DNA from: Chryseobacterium sp. JUb7
GTDB lineage: Bacteria > Bacteroidota > Bacteroidia > Flavobacteriales > Weeksellaceae
Direction: 5' to 3'
Assembly (NCBI RefSeq): GCF_024806495.1
Contig: NZ_JANUFF010000005.1
Coordinates: forward strand, 269,147-333,146
DNA: 64,000 nt
Shown piece after piece: positions 32,672-41,375 of this stretch (position 1 is its first letter; the number at the start of each line of letters is the position of its first letter). Below the pieces are notes generated by a model. That model was not told the origin of the DNA. It searched no databases and worked only from the letters and a program-made list of their open reading frames with translations. A program made the translations under genes and the position numbers.

Positions 32672-32881
32672 ATGATTATCACAAAAGAGCCTGAGGCTTT
32701 AGAGTCATTTATTAATATCAATGGCGAAATAGAAGTCGAGACAAACGAACAGGAAGACAATATATATTTGAATGTAGGAAAAAATGATGATGGAACGATT
32801 TATATTCAAATATGAGATTCCCAAAATACACAGTATACTATTTATCATGAGGGCAAAAATATGTTTGAAGATTATTTATAA
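32672..32881 (+). pseudogene. Small gene interrupted by an in-frame TGA
   Basis: The ATG at 32672 starts 47 codons (MIITKEPEALESFINING and on) ending at a TGA at 32813. The same frame then continues with 21 plausible codons (DSQNTQYTIYHEGKNMFEDY) to a TAA at 32879. Removing the TGA would give a protein of about 69 residues. The family is not recognised. It lies among other broken small genes. Between 32500 and 32630 I see no convincing gene. Confidence 0.45.
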
Positions 32882-32963
32882 GATGGTATCACATTCTAAA
32901 TTGAAAGCCTTTCAAAAAAATTCCGAGAACATCAGTAAAATTTAAATCATAGATAGCATTACA

Positions 32964-32996
32964 AAAAGCCGCCTCACAAATTGTGAGGCGGCTTTT
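32964..32996. terminator. Strong bidirectional terminator after susD
   Basis: AAAAGCCGCCTCACAA and TTGTGAGGCGGCTTTT form a perfect 16-bp stem with a single-base spacer. It lies 18 bases after the susD stop (minus strand) and also ends the plus-strand patch. Confidence 0.85.
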
Positions 32997-33013
32997 CTAT
33001 AGGTCGTACTAAT

Positions 33014-34507
33014 CTACAAATTCGGATTATTCTCAATTTCCTTCTGCGGAATCGAAAACAAGTAATATCTACTGTTCGCCACAAACGCTGATTGGTCAGG
33101 GAAAGCAAAAATCGTATGCCCTCTTCCGTTTACCGTTTTCACGACACCGTCCGGAGTGGTAATTTGTACCTGAATCGCTTGTCCGCTGGTATTTGTGAAT
33201 GGTTTTCTTACAACTGTCCCCTGTGTTCTGATGATATCAGATAATGAAAAACCTTCTCCAAAAAGTTCTTTTCTTCTTTCAATCAAAACTTCTTTGATGA
33301 CGTCATTTTGAGCCAAAGATCCTGTATATTGATTCGCATTTCTTGCCGATTTCAACTGATTTAAAACGGCTACTGCGTTGCTGACGTTTCCGTTTCTGGC
33401 TTCAGCTTCAGCTTCAATTAAATACATTTCAGCTGCTCTCATGAAAACGATATCTGCAATTAAATTCGCTTTAAATTTAAACTTAGCATATCTTAAAAGC
33501 CCTTCCCTTCCCGGATTTCCATCCCATGAGAATAAAGAATAACGGATATCATTCGTATCAAACAGATCTTTAAAGTAAGGATCTGCCATAAAGCTGTAAT
33601 AATAACTTCCCGAAGACGAAACATCTAAAAAATGGAAAGCATAACTTTCACCCGACTGTTCCTGTGTCTGACCGTGTCCCCAGATCCACTCACCGTTACT
33701 AATGTCATTGAAGCCATCTTTATATTTCTCGGCAGTCATCAGGGCATATCCGTTTCTGGCAATTTTTGCGGAAGCAGCAGCCTTCGTCCAGTCTCCTGTA
33801 TTCAGATAAACTCTTGCCAACAAACCATTTACAACCGATCTGTCGATTTTATCCTTATTATTTCTTGAATAGTTTTGAAGCAATTGATCAGCATCAGTTA
33901 AATCACTTTTAACCAACGTATAAATTTCCTCCAGACTTGCTTTTTTCTTTCCGACTGAGTTGGTTGTCGTTGGTTCAGTATAAATCGGAGCCGTTAATGC
34001 ATTTTTATCTTTCAAATAACTGAACTGGTAAAAACTCGCCAGATTCAGATAGCAAAATGCTCTTAATGCTTTTGCCTGACCTTTTACCTGATCTTTTTTC
34101 TCCTGAGTTCCTTCTGCAGCATCAATTCTGGCAATAACATTATTCATATTATTGATTACAGAATATAAAGAATTCCAGATATACAAAGGTCTGCTTCCGG
34201 TATTGTTCACCAGATCTGTAAAAGCATAGGCACCCGGAAAACCGTATTTATTGGTCAAAACCGCTACATCACTTCCCATCGCATCGCTTGTTCTCAACAC
34301 AGTAGAATATCCGATATTGGCATAGGTTGTTCCATCATCATTGAATTTTGCCCAGGTCCCGTTAATAACTGTTTCAGCACTTTCGGCTGTTTTAAAAACT
34401 TCCGCTTCATTCGCCTGATTGGTAGGAGCTGTTTCCAGATCGCTTTCACAACTTATTAAAGACAGGGTTGTGATTAAAGCAAAAGATAGATATTTTAATT
34501 TTTTCAT
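33014..34507 (-). CDS. SusD/RagB-family nutrient-binding lipoprotein (SAM-riboswitch operon)
   Basis: This 497-residue lipoprotein (lipobox TLSLISC) has the SusD layout: an N-terminal TPR-rich half (GQAKALRAFCYLNLASFYQF, SVVNGLLARVYLNTGDW) and the C-terminal RagB/SusD region (MRAAEMYLIEAEAEARNG, then LIERRKELFGEGFSLSDIIR). SusD proteins sit as a lid on the SusC barrel and capture the substrate at the surface. It lies 19 bases after the SusC gene, under the same SAM-I riboswitch. No glycosidase or polysaccharide-utilisation enzymes are nearby. The regulation suggests a sulfur or methionine-related ligand, not a glycan. Confidence 0.93.
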   Translation of the reverse strand: MKKLKYLSFALITTLSLISCESDLETAPTNQANEAEVFKTAESAETVINGTWAKFNDDGTTYANIGYSTVLRTSDAMGSDVAVLTNKYGFPGAYAFTDLVNNTGSRPLYIWNSLYSVINNMNNVIARIDAAEGTQEKKDQVKGQAKALRAFCYLNLASFYQFSYLKDKNALTAPIYTEPTTTNSVGKKKASLEEIYTLVKSDLTDADQLLQNYSRNNKDKIDRSVVNGLLARVYLNTGDWTKAAASAKIARNGYALMTAEKYKDGFNDISNGEWIWGHGQTQEQSGESYAFHFLDVSSSGSYYYSFMADPYFKDLFDTNDIRYSLFSWDGNPGREGLLRYAKFKFKANLIADIVFMRAAEMYLIEAEAEARNGNVSNAVAVLNQLKSARNANQYTGSLAQNDVIKEVLIERRKELFGEGFSLSDIIRTQGTVVRKPFTNTSGQAIQVQITTPDGVVKTVNGRGHTIFAFPDQSAFVANSRYYLFSIPQKEIENNPNL

Positions 34508-34526
34508 TGTTTTAATTTTAAAAGTT

Positions 34527-37442
34527 TTAAAGAGTTGCCTGTAATCCGAAAGTGATCGTTCTCATTGCAGGATATCTGTAATACGTCGTCCCATCTAAAG
34601 TCTGCTCAGGATCCATTCCTTTGTGTTTGTAGAATGTTAAAAGATTTTCAGCCTGAACATACACTCTGAATTTCTTCAGTCCGATTTTTTCAAAATAATT
34701 TGTCGGAAGCGTATACCCCAAACTTACATTTTTCACCCTGGCATATGTTCCAGAGTATAAAAATCTCGATGACGTTGAAGTCCAGTTATTGGTGGTTGTG
34801 CTTAAAGCCGGAACATCCGTATCAGTATTTTCCGGAGTCCATCTGTTGATCATTTCTGCACTCCAGGCGCGCCCTGCCGAACTTCCGTTATGCATTAGCA
34901 TCGTATAATCGGTATCTAATATTTTCCCTCCGATACTGAAAGTCACCAACGTTGAAAAATCAAAATTTTTGTAAGCTAAGCTTGTCGTCAGACCTCCCAT
35001 TACTTTAGGAAGTGATGAGCCCTGAAGCGTTTTTGTAGCTTTGGCATATTCTGAAGTCGTTCCTTCCACCGTATTTCCATTAGCATCCGTCGTAATCGTT
35101 TTCCAAAGCGGATTTCCGTTTGTTGGATCCACTCCCATCCATTCCGGAATGAAGAAATCATAGATTGATCCTCCCACCTGCAACAGTTTTGTTCCGCTGA
35201 CAATCGATCCTTTTGGAAGCTTCGTGATTTCATTTTTTAAAGTGCTTAAATTCAAATCTACATTCCATTCAAAATCTTTAGTTTTAATTGGTGTTGTAAA
35301 TAATGAAAACTCAAAACCTGTATTTTTCAATTCTCCGATGTTTGCCTGATATTCACTGAAACCTAAAGACGGAGCCAAAGGCATTCCGAATAAAAGATCT
35401 TTACTCTGGCGCTGGAAATATTCTACGTTACCTTTAATTCTGTTTTTTAAAATGGCAAATTCCAAACCTACGTTTAAATTAAGATTGGTTTCCCATTTGA
35501 GGTCCGGAGTTGGCAATTTACTCGCCACTGTACCTCCTTCACCCAGATTATTGTAAAAAGAATACAAACTTTGATATGCATAATAAGTGCTCAGCTTATC
35601 ATTCCCCTGTCCACCGTAGCTTGCTCGAAGTGTTAACTGATTGAAGAAATTTAAATTCTTAATAAAAGCTTCATTAGATGCTTTCCATGAACCTCCCACA
35701 GACCAGAATGTTCCCCATCTGTTTTCAGGAGAAAATCTTGAAGAACCATCTGCTCTTACCGATCCTGAGAGGAAATATTTATTCTGGTAATCGTATTCCG
35801 CTTTACCTAGATAACTTAGCAATCCCAATTTATCACTGCTTCCGCTGAATCCGCCTAACAAGGCCGCTGCATCAGGCTCGTAATAATATGGAAGTGAAAA
35901 CTGACTTCTGCTTCCTGAAATGGTCTGATATTCATAATGATAAAATTCCTGACCACCCAAAATATTAATATGGTGCTGTCCGAATTTTTTATCATACGTC
36001 AAAATATTACTTGTTGTATAAGACAGCGTTCTCGAGTTGGTTTTCGTTACCGAACCTCCGATTTCCGCGCCTTCTCCCAATAAAGGATTGGTATAATAAT
36101 GACCGTTGTAATTTACTAAATCAACAGAGAAACTTGTCCGGAATTTAAGTTCCGGTAAGAAAGTAAATTCAGCAAAACCTTTTCCTGAAAAATTATCTTC
36201 TCTGTTCTCGTTTTTATCCAGAGGCAGTGTTGCAGCCGCATTTTCATTCTGCAATGCACTTGTAGGTCTGTATTTTCCGAAATCATAAATATAGTTTCCG
36301 TTGGAATCCAGCTTATAACTTCCATCTGCATTTCTTTCATAATAAGGATAGAAAGACGGAATAATTCTCGCTGCATTAATCACATTATCAGTTCTTGAAT
36401 CTGATGAAGGCGGTGCTTCCTGAAGGCTGTTGGTATACGCTAAGTTGGCTCCGACATTCAGCCATTTCTTCACTTCAGAATTGATTTTTAATCTGGTACT
36501 GTACCTTTTAAACCCCGACTCTATCGCAATTCCTTTATCATCCAGATATCCTAAAGAGAAAAAATAATTACTCTTTTCATTCCCCCCGCTGATGTCCAGA
36601 TCTACCTGATTTCTTGAAGCTACTCTCTGTAAGATATCCTTCCAGTTGTCGTTCCATAAAGGTGTTGCTCCGGCTACCAATTTCCCATCTGTTCCTACCG
36701 GTTTTGTATAGCTTGCTCCATAGGGATTGATCCCCAATGCATTCACCAGGTTATCAGTCGCCATTTGCGCTGCCTGCTGAGAAGAGATCTGGCTTGATTT
36801 ATATCCGTTTCTCAATGCCTCCCAGTACAGCTCATAGTATTGGTCGGTACTCAGCTGCTCATAATCTTTCACTGCCCGGCTTGAGAACCCCTGACTGATA
36901 TTAAAATTCACACGGGCTTCCCCTTTTTTACCGGATTTTGTCGTGATAATGATAATTCCGTTCGCCCCTCTTGAACCATATAATGAACTTGCTGTCGCAT
37001 CTTTCAAAACACTGATCGATTCAATATCATTCGGGCTGATTGAGTTGATATTTCCGTCAAAAGGAATTCCATCTACTACAAACAGAGGATTACTCGAAGC
37101 ACTGATAGAACCTATTCCACGAATTCTTATCGAAGCCGTTGAACCCGGTTGTCCTGAAGAACTTACTGCCTGAAGTCCTGGCACCTGTCCTTCCAGTGCT
37201 TTTGTAATATTGGTAACCGGTCTGCTGTTGATTTTCTCGCTGGAAATTGTCGCTACCGACCCTGTATAACTTGTTCTTTTTGCTTTTCCATAAGCCACTA
37301 CCACTACTTCATCTATTTCTTTTTCGCGAAGTGTATCTTTTTTTGTATCCTGCCCGTTTACCTGTGCAATTCCCAGAAAGAATGCTGCAACTGGCGGAAT
37401 CCAAATTTTTGAATTAATTAAATTTCTGCTAATCATAATCAA
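34527..37442 (-). CDS. SusC/RagA-family TonB-dependent transporter under a SAM-I riboswitch
   Basis: This 971-residue outer-membrane protein has a signal peptide (IPPVAAFFLGIAQVNGQ), a short TonB-box-like region (EIDEVVVVAYG), a plug (PVTNITKALEGQVPGLQA, DGIPFDGNINSISPNDIESI) with the SusC hallmark LYGSRGANGIIIITTKSG, and a long barrel ending PAMRTITFGLQATL. It lacks the N-terminal carboxypeptidase-regulatory-like domain found in many SusC proteins. Its leader carries a SAM-I riboswitch and a terminator hairpin, so it should be made only when S-adenosylmethionine is low. I infer import of methionine, peptides or another sulfur source; the ligand is unknown. Confidence 0.94.
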   Translation of the reverse strand: MIMISRNLINSKIWIPPVAAFFLGIAQVNGQDTKKDTLREKEIDEVVVVAYGKAKRTSYTGSVATISSEKINSRPVTNITKALEGQVPGLQAVSSSGQPGSTASIRIRGIGSISASSNPLFVVDGIPFDGNINSISPNDIESISVLKDATASSLYGSRGANGIIIITTKSGKKGEARVNFNISQGFSSRAVKDYEQLSTDQYYELYWEALRNGYKSSQISSQQAAQMATDNLVNALGINPYGASYTKPVGTDGKLVAGATPLWNDNWKDILQRVASRNQVDLDISGGNEKSNYFFSLGYLDDKGIAIESGFKRYSTRLKINSEVKKWLNVGANLAYTNSLQEAPPSSDSRTDNVINAARIIPSFYPYYERNADGSYKLDSNGNYIYDFGKYRPTSALQNENAAATLPLDKNENREDNFSGKGFAEFTFLPELKFRTSFSVDLVNYNGHYYTNPLLGEGAEIGGSVTKTNSRTLSYTTSNILTYDKKFGQHHINILGGQEFYHYEYQTISGSRSQFSLPYYYEPDAAALLGGFSGSSDKLGLLSYLGKAEYDYQNKYFLSGSVRADGSSRFSPENRWGTFWSVGGSWKASNEAFIKNLNFFNQLTLRASYGGQGNDKLSTYYAYQSLYSFYNNLGEGGTVASKLPTPDLKWETNLNLNVGLEFAILKNRIKGNVEYFQRQSKDLLFGMPLAPSLGFSEYQANIGELKNTGFEFSLFTTPIKTKDFEWNVDLNLSTLKNEITKLPKGSIVSGTKLLQVGGSIYDFFIPEWMGVDPTNGNPLWKTITTDANGNTVEGTTSEYAKATKTLQGSSLPKVMGGLTTSLAYKNFDFSTLVTFSIGGKILDTDYTMLMHNGSSAGRAWSAEMINRWTPENTDTDVPALSTTTNNWTSTSSRFLYSGTYARVKNVSLGYTLPTNYFEKIGLKKFRVYVQAENLLTFYKHKGMDPEQTLDGTTYYRYPAMRTITFGLQATL

Positions 37443-37464
37443 TTTTATGTATCAAATATTAAAA

Positions 37465-37495
37465 ATTAACCCTTTGCAGAAAAGTCAGCAAAGGG
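37465..37495 (-). terminator. Terminator-type expression platform of the SAM riboswitch
   Basis: On the minus strand CCCTTTGC (37495-37488) pairs with GCAAAGGG (37477-37470) and is followed by TTAATTTTTAATA. It lies 26 bases after the aptamer and 28 before the SusC ATG, as expected for transcription attenuation. Confidence 0.75.
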
Positions 37496-37520
37496 CATCG
37501 ATAAATACGATTAACCAATT

Positions 37521-37615
37521 GCTTATTTTTCCTTTAAAGGCTGAATGTAACACCTTGCTTTCTGCAGGTTGTTAAGATTTCACAGGGTCAGTTCCCTCCA
37601 TCTTTCTTTATAAGC
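37521..37615 (-). promoter_or_regulatory. SAM-I (S-box) riboswitch upstream of susC/susD
   Basis: The minus strand reads GCTTATAAAGAAAGATGGAG, then GGAACTGACCCTGTGAAATC, TTAACAACC, and later AAGGTGTTACATTCAGCC, closing with AATAAGC. These are the ordered conserved blocks of the SAM-I aptamer (P1, kink-turn region, GTGAAA, AACC, AAGGTGCTAATTCC-like block). The ends pair as GCTTAT/ATAAGC (P1). Bound SAM would favour the downstream terminator and switch off the transporter pair. Confidence 0.93.
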
Positions 37616-37632
37616 CGATCGAAATATGTCTG

Positions 37633-37663
37633 CAAAGCTAAAAACAATTAGTCTATAAAACAA
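37633..37663 (-). promoter_or_regulatory. Promoter of the SAM-riboswitch operon
   Basis: On the minus strand the -7 element TAGCTTTG (37640-37633) and a TTG (37663-37661) are 20 bases apart. The predicted start lies about ten bases before the aptamer. Confidence 0.7.
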
Positions 37664-37670
37664 GTAGACT
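37650..37670. promoter_or_regulatory. Inverted repeat AGTCTA-N9-TAGACT over the -33 region
   Basis: A 6-bp inverted repeat (37650-37655 and 37665-37670) covers the -33 element of the riboswitch promoter and could be a repressor or activator site in addition to the riboswitch. Not seen elsewhere in the window. Confidence 0.35.
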
Positions 37671-37982
37671 TTTAAAAAATTAATTATAATTTCACAAAAA
37701 TTAAGTTAATTTCCACTTAAAAACCAATAAAATAAAGACTTACACAGAAATGTTAAATTTTCAAATATGAGAAATATCATTAAAAATAATGCAATGGATA
37801 AAATTTAACTTTAAGACTATAAGCAATTATTAGTTATGTCGTTTTTTCAAGTAGTTTTTTGAAAAAAATATATCAAAATGTAAGCTTTAATCCCCTTTTT
37901 TGACACATTTTTTATCATTTTACGATCAAAAAACACTTGAATAAACGTGAGATTAATTCAAAAAACTTATTAATTTTATAGA
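37671..37982. other. AT-rich divergent intergenic region
   Basis: About 310 bases of AT-rich DNA between the susC promoter and aroQ. I see no gene and no hairpin worth calling. It presumably contains the aroQ promoter, but no clean TAnnTTTG is visible there. Confidence 0.5.
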
Positions 37983-38390
37983 ATGAAAGTTTTAATTGTA
38001 AACGGTCCTAATTTGAACTTGTTAGGCACAAGAGAACCTGAAATTTACGGAACAATTTCAATGGAAGATTATTTGGAAAAACTGAAATCTGAATTTCCTT
38101 CTCATGAAATACAATATTATCAGACCAATATTGAAGGTGAAATAATTAACCGACTTCAGAAAGACGATTTTGATGCATTGGTGATCAATCCGGGGGCTTT
38201 CACGCATTATTCCTATGCCATTGCCGACTGTTTAAAAAATATTCAGAAACAGAAGGTGGAGGTTCATATCAGTAACATTTACAAAAGAGAGGAATTTCGC
38301 CAAAAATCAGTAACCGCTGCTAATTCAGATGCCGTTCTGTCCGGATTTGGAATGGATGGATACCGATTGGCGATCTTGAGTTTGAAGTAA
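37983..38390 (+). CDS. aroQ: 3-dehydroquinate dehydratase, type II
   Basis: This 135-residue protein has all landmarks of the type II enzyme: GPNLNLLGTREPEIYG with the catalytic Tyr22, NIEGE, NPGAFTHYSYAIADC, VEVHISNIYKREEFR and GFGMDGY. It catalyses trans-dehydration of 3-dehydroquinate to 3-dehydroshikimate in aromatic amino-acid synthesis, as a cytosolic dodecamer in characterised members. It is monocistronic and divergent from the SusC operon. The start at 37983 gives the usual N-terminus (MKVLIVNGPN). Confidence 0.96.
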   Translation: MKVLIVNGPNLNLLGTREPEIYGTISMEDYLEKLKSEFPSHEIQYYQTNIEGEIINRLQKDDFDALVINPGAFTHYSYAIADCLKNIQKQKVEVHISNIYKREEFRQKSVTAANSDAVLSGFGMDGYRLAILSLK

Positions 38391-38414
38391 TTGTATTAAG
38401 ATAAAATTGAAAGA

Positions 38415-38439
38415 TGCTTCGACAGGCTCAGCATGACAC
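38415..38439. repeat. REP-like repeat, copy 1 (TGCTTCGACA...GCATGACAC)
   Basis: This short intergenic repeat is repeated in inverted orientation at 38484-38508 and 38640-38664. The TTCGACA/GCATGACAC combination has REP character. It lies just after aroQ and before the duplicated pckA tail. Confidence 0.6.
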
Positions 38440-38483
38440 TACTCTAATATTAACTTGTTACCATTTAGCAGCACATTTGTAGC

Positions 38484-38614
38484 GGTGTCATGCAGTGTTT
38501 GTCGAAGCAAAATATAAAAAAGCCTTATCAAATTGATGAGGCTTTAAAATTTAGTTTGTTGTCTGCTCTTGTAACTGAGGACCTGAAGCGATTAACTTTT
38601 ATCTTCCAATATTG
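38484..38614. repeat. Duplicated unit, copy 1: inverted REP-like repeat, terminator and pckA 3'-end remnant
   Basis: The unit begins with GGTGTCATGCAGTG...GTCGAAGC (38484-38508) and continues with a hairpin, AAAGCCTTATCA/TTGATGAGGCTTT (38519-38545). It then copies about 55 bases of the pckA 3' end (from 38551, the antisense of codons ending [10 protein letters not shown]). Similarity fades after about 38600. The functional counterpart lies at 38640 onward, about 156-161 bases away. Confidence 0.7.
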
Positions 38615-38639
38615 TATATATTAACAGTCACTTTATAAC

Positions 38640-38664
38640 GGTGTCATGCTGAGCTTGTCGAAGC
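38640..38664. repeat. REP-like repeat, copy 3
   Basis: GGTGTCATGCTGAG...GTCGAAGC, inverted relative to copy 1 (38415-38439), opens the second duplicated unit, which carries the real pckA end. Confidence 0.6.
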
Positions 38665-38680
38665 ATTAAAAAATATAAAA

Positions 38681-38706
38681 AAAGCCTCATCAATTGATGA
38701 GGCTTT
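38681..38706 (-). terminator. pckA terminator (perfect palindrome)
   Basis: AAAGCCTCATCAA and TTGATGAGGCTTT form a 13-bp self-complementary stem directly after the pckA stop codon (minus strand), flanked by A/T runs. A degenerate copy lies at 38519-38545. Confidence 0.75.
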
Positions 38707-38711
38707 ATAAT

Positions 38712-40331
38712 TTAGTTTGTTGTCTGCTCTTGTAACTGAGGACCTGAAGCAATTAACTTTTTACCTTCCTCAGTATTGCAATACTGATCAAAGTTTTTGA
38801 TATATTTTGCCGCAAGATCTTTTGCTTTTTCTTCCCATTCAGAAGCATCGTTATAAGTATCTCTAGGATCTAGAATACCATCAGAAACATTTGGCAATTC
38901 TGTAGGAACTTCAAGATTCATAATAGGAATTCTTGTTTTTGGAGCATCTTCGATAGAACCATCAATGATAGCATCAATAATTGCTCTTGTATCTTTTAAA
39001 GAAATTCTCTTTCCAGTACCATTCCAACCTGTATTTACCAGGTATGCTTTAGCACCGTGCTCCTTCATTTTTCCGATCAATGTTTTTGAATACATTGTTG
39101 GGTGTAATGTTAAGAAAGCCTCACCAAAAGCTGGCGAGAAAGAAGGCTGAGGTTCAGTAATTCCTCTTTCAGTACCTGCTAATTTAGAAGTATACCCACA
39201 AAGGAAGTGATATTGAGCCTGATTTTCATCCAAAACAGAAACCGGAGGCAATACCCCAAATGCATCTGCAGAAAGATAAACAATTTTGCTCGCGTGTCCT
39301 GCTTTTGAAGGCAAAACGATTTTATTAATATGATAAATCGGATAAGAAACTCTCGTGTTTTCTGTAATTGATCCGTCTGTATAGTCGGAAACTCCGTTAT
39401 TCACCACAACATTTTCAAGAAGCGCATCTCTTTTGATTGCTCTGAAAATATCCGGTTCTTTTTCTTCAGAAAGGTCGATTACTTTTGCATAACAACCTCC
39501 TTCATAGTTGAATACTCCATTGTTATCCCAACCATGTTCATCATCACCAATCAGATATCTTTTCGGATCAGCAGATAAAGTTGTTTTTCCCGTTCCTGAA
39601 AGTCCGAAGAAAAGAGCAACATCTCCTTCTTCACCTACGTTTGCAGAACAGTGCATTGAAGCCATTCCCTTTAATGGAAGATAATAGTTCATCATAGCGA
39701 ACATTCCTTTCTTCATTTCTCCTCCATACCAGGTTCCTCCGATAATCTGAAGTTTTTCAGTAAGGTTGAACATCACGAAGTTTTCAGAATGCAATCCTTG
39801 AGCCTCCCAGTTCGGGTTTGTCGTTTTAGAACCATTGATTACTGTGAAATCAGGCTCTCCGAAGTTTTCAAGCTCATAGTGAGAAGGACGGATAAACATA
39901 TTAGTAACGAAATGCGCCTGCCACGCTACTTCAACGATGAACCTTACTTTTAATCTTGTGTCAGCATTTGTTCCACAAAAAGCATCTACAACATACATTT
40001 TCTTTGAGGTAGAAAGCTGGTTCAGCACTAAATCTTTACAAGACTGGAAAATTTCCGCTGTGGTAGGTAAATTTACTTTACCATCCCAGAAGATTGTTTC
40101 TCTTGTAACATCATCCTGAACTATATACCTGTCTTTAGGAGAACGACCTGTGAAAATTCCTGTTTTTACTGATACTGCACCAGATTCCGTAAGCTCAGCT
40201 TTCTCAAAGCCTTGATTTTCAGGAGCAACTTCAGCCTGATACAATTCTTCATAAGAAGGATTATAGACGACTTCGTAATTTCCTTTAATCCCTAATTTTT
40301 CTAAATCTTGGATGATTTTAGCGTGTTTCAT
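38712..40331 (-). CDS. pckA: Phosphoenolpyruvate carboxykinase (ATP)
   Basis: This 539-residue protein has the ATP-type PEPCK kinase motif [16 protein letters not shown] (P-loop, about residues 240-255), [20 protein letters not shown] with metal-binding acids, and the N-terminal [16 protein letters not shown]. It decarboxylates and phosphorylates oxaloacetate to PEP with ATP, the entry step of gluconeogenesis. The gene stands alone, with a perfect-palindrome terminator. Its last 50-odd bases are duplicated just downstream in a decayed copy, which does not affect the coding frame. Confidence 0.97.
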   Translation of the reverse strand: MKHAKIIQDLEKLGIKGNYEVVYNPSYEELYQAEVAPENQGFEKAELTESGAVSVKTGIFTGRSPKDRYIVQDDVTRETIFWDGKVNLPTTAEIFQSCKDLVLNQLSTSKKMYVVDAFCGTNADTRLKVRFIVEVAWQAHFVTNMFIRPSHYELENFGEPDFTVINGSKTTNPNWEAQGLHSENFVMFNLTEKLQIIGGTWYGGEMKKGMFAMMNYYLPLKGMASMHCSANVGEEGDVALFFGLSGTGKTTLSADPKRYLIGDDEHGWDNNGVFNYEGGCYAKVIDLSEEKEPDIFRAIKRDALLENVVVNNGVSDYTDGSITENTRVSYPIYHINKIVLPSKAGHASKIVYLSADAFGVLPPVSVLDENQAQYHFLCGYTSKLAGTERGITEPQPSFSPAFGEAFLTLHPTMYSKTLIGKMKEHGAKAYLVNTGWNGTGKRISLKDTRAIIDAIIDGSIEDAPKTRIPIMNLEVPTELPNVSDGILDPRDTYNDASEWEEKAKDLAAKYIKNFDQYCNTEEGKKLIASGPQLQEQTTN

Positions 40332-40461
40332 TTTACTTATATTTTCTATTTCTTTTTTGGGTTCAACAAAATTAATATTAATTAATTGTTAAAGGTGGTT
40401 TAAATATAATGATATAAGTCAGAATGGCAAATAAAAAATAAGCCCTATAAAAAACTGAAAA

Positions 40462-41364
40462 TCAATGAATTATTTCATTGTATTCAAAAATAGTGTAAAA
40501 ACCTTTTCCCCAAAAATAGTCCTTAAAGCCATCAAATTTTGAGCTCATGACAAAATCTCCACCCCAAGCCCCCAAACTTTTAACAAAAACCGGGCTATCG
40601 GAGAAAAACTTCTCTTTAACTGTGGGAATTTCAAGGAAATTGGAGATTTTTTGCTCATGAATTAACATTAAGTCAGAAAATTTTTCCAATTCGTTACATA
40701 GTAAAATATTTCTTGTAAGATCCGAAAATTCATCAACCAACTTTTGAGACTTCGTTTTTGACTTGTAAAAACTTATTCCTTCGCGACTGTCCTGCTTTTG
40801 ATTTAGATGAATAAAAATAAGCTCATTTTTAAAAGAAGGGTCAAAATTGACCTTTTCATATTTAATCTCTGGAACGCTCTGAAAAAGGACAGCAGATTTC
40901 TCTTTTGCGACGGCAATATCATAGCCACTCCCCCCCAGGCTTATCTTATTTAAATAAAAAGGATCGATCTGTGCCCACTCTGCTAAATTGTTCATTAGAG
41001 TAGAGCTACTTCCAAGCCCGTAGTCCGATGGAAATTGAAGATTTGTTGTTAAATGATAAGTAACATCACTTTTGAATTGAATTGCAGAAAGTGCCTGAAC
41101 ATTTTTTAAAGTCTTTAAAATAAATTCAGCACTTGATGGAATATTAGTTTCTAAAACCTGCCAGTTTTTGTAATCTATGACTGCTTTTAGCCATATTTTG
41201 TTCTGATGATAGGCTTCCCAGAAAATCAAAGATCTCTGATCATCCCTTTCCTGAAACGAAAACTCTTGTCCCAGCCTGGTAGGTACCGCTAAGACAAGAG
41301 CTCCGTCCATTGCGAAATATTCTGACGTAAGCATTAGCTTTCCCGGTGAAAATATCTCGCTCAT
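40462..41364 (-). CDS. GYDIA-family GHMP kinase
   Basis: This 300-residue small-molecule kinase of the GHMP fold has an N-terminal FSPGKLMLTSEYF, a glycine/serine loop SDYGLGSSSTLMNNL (ATP binding) and the family hallmark GGSGYDIAVA that gives the GYDIA family its name. The C-terminal part (SLGAWGGDFVM) corresponds to GHMP motif 3. It resembles mevalonate-pathway kinases, but the true substrate of GYDIA proteins is not established. It lies 11 bases after fabD and may be cotranscribed with it. Confidence 0.88.
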   Translation of the reverse strand: MSEIFSPGKLMLTSEYFAMDGALVLAVPTRLGQEFSFQERDDQRSLIFWEAYHQNKIWLKAVIDYKNWQVLETNIPSSAEFILKTLKNVQALSAIQFKSDVTYHLTTNLQFPSDYGLGSSSTLMNNLAEWAQIDPFYLNKISLGGSGYDIAVAKEKSAVLFQSVPEIKYEKVNFDPSFKNELIFIHLNQKQDSREGISFYKSKTKSQKLVDEFSDLTRNILLCNELEKFSDLMLIHEQKISNFLEIPTVKEKFFSDSPVFVKSLGAWGGDFVMSSKFDGFKDYFWGKGFYTIFEYNEIIH

Positions 41365-41375
41365 ATTTTTAATTT

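Noticed and set aside
30478..33000. Considered a phage or integrative element insertion
   Set aside because: No integrase, transposase, att-like direct repeats or phage genes; only small exported and broken genes.
38415..38664. Considered a CRISPR array because of repeated units
   Set aside because: Only three copies in mixed orientation with unequal spacing, and no cas genes; REP-like repeats fit better.
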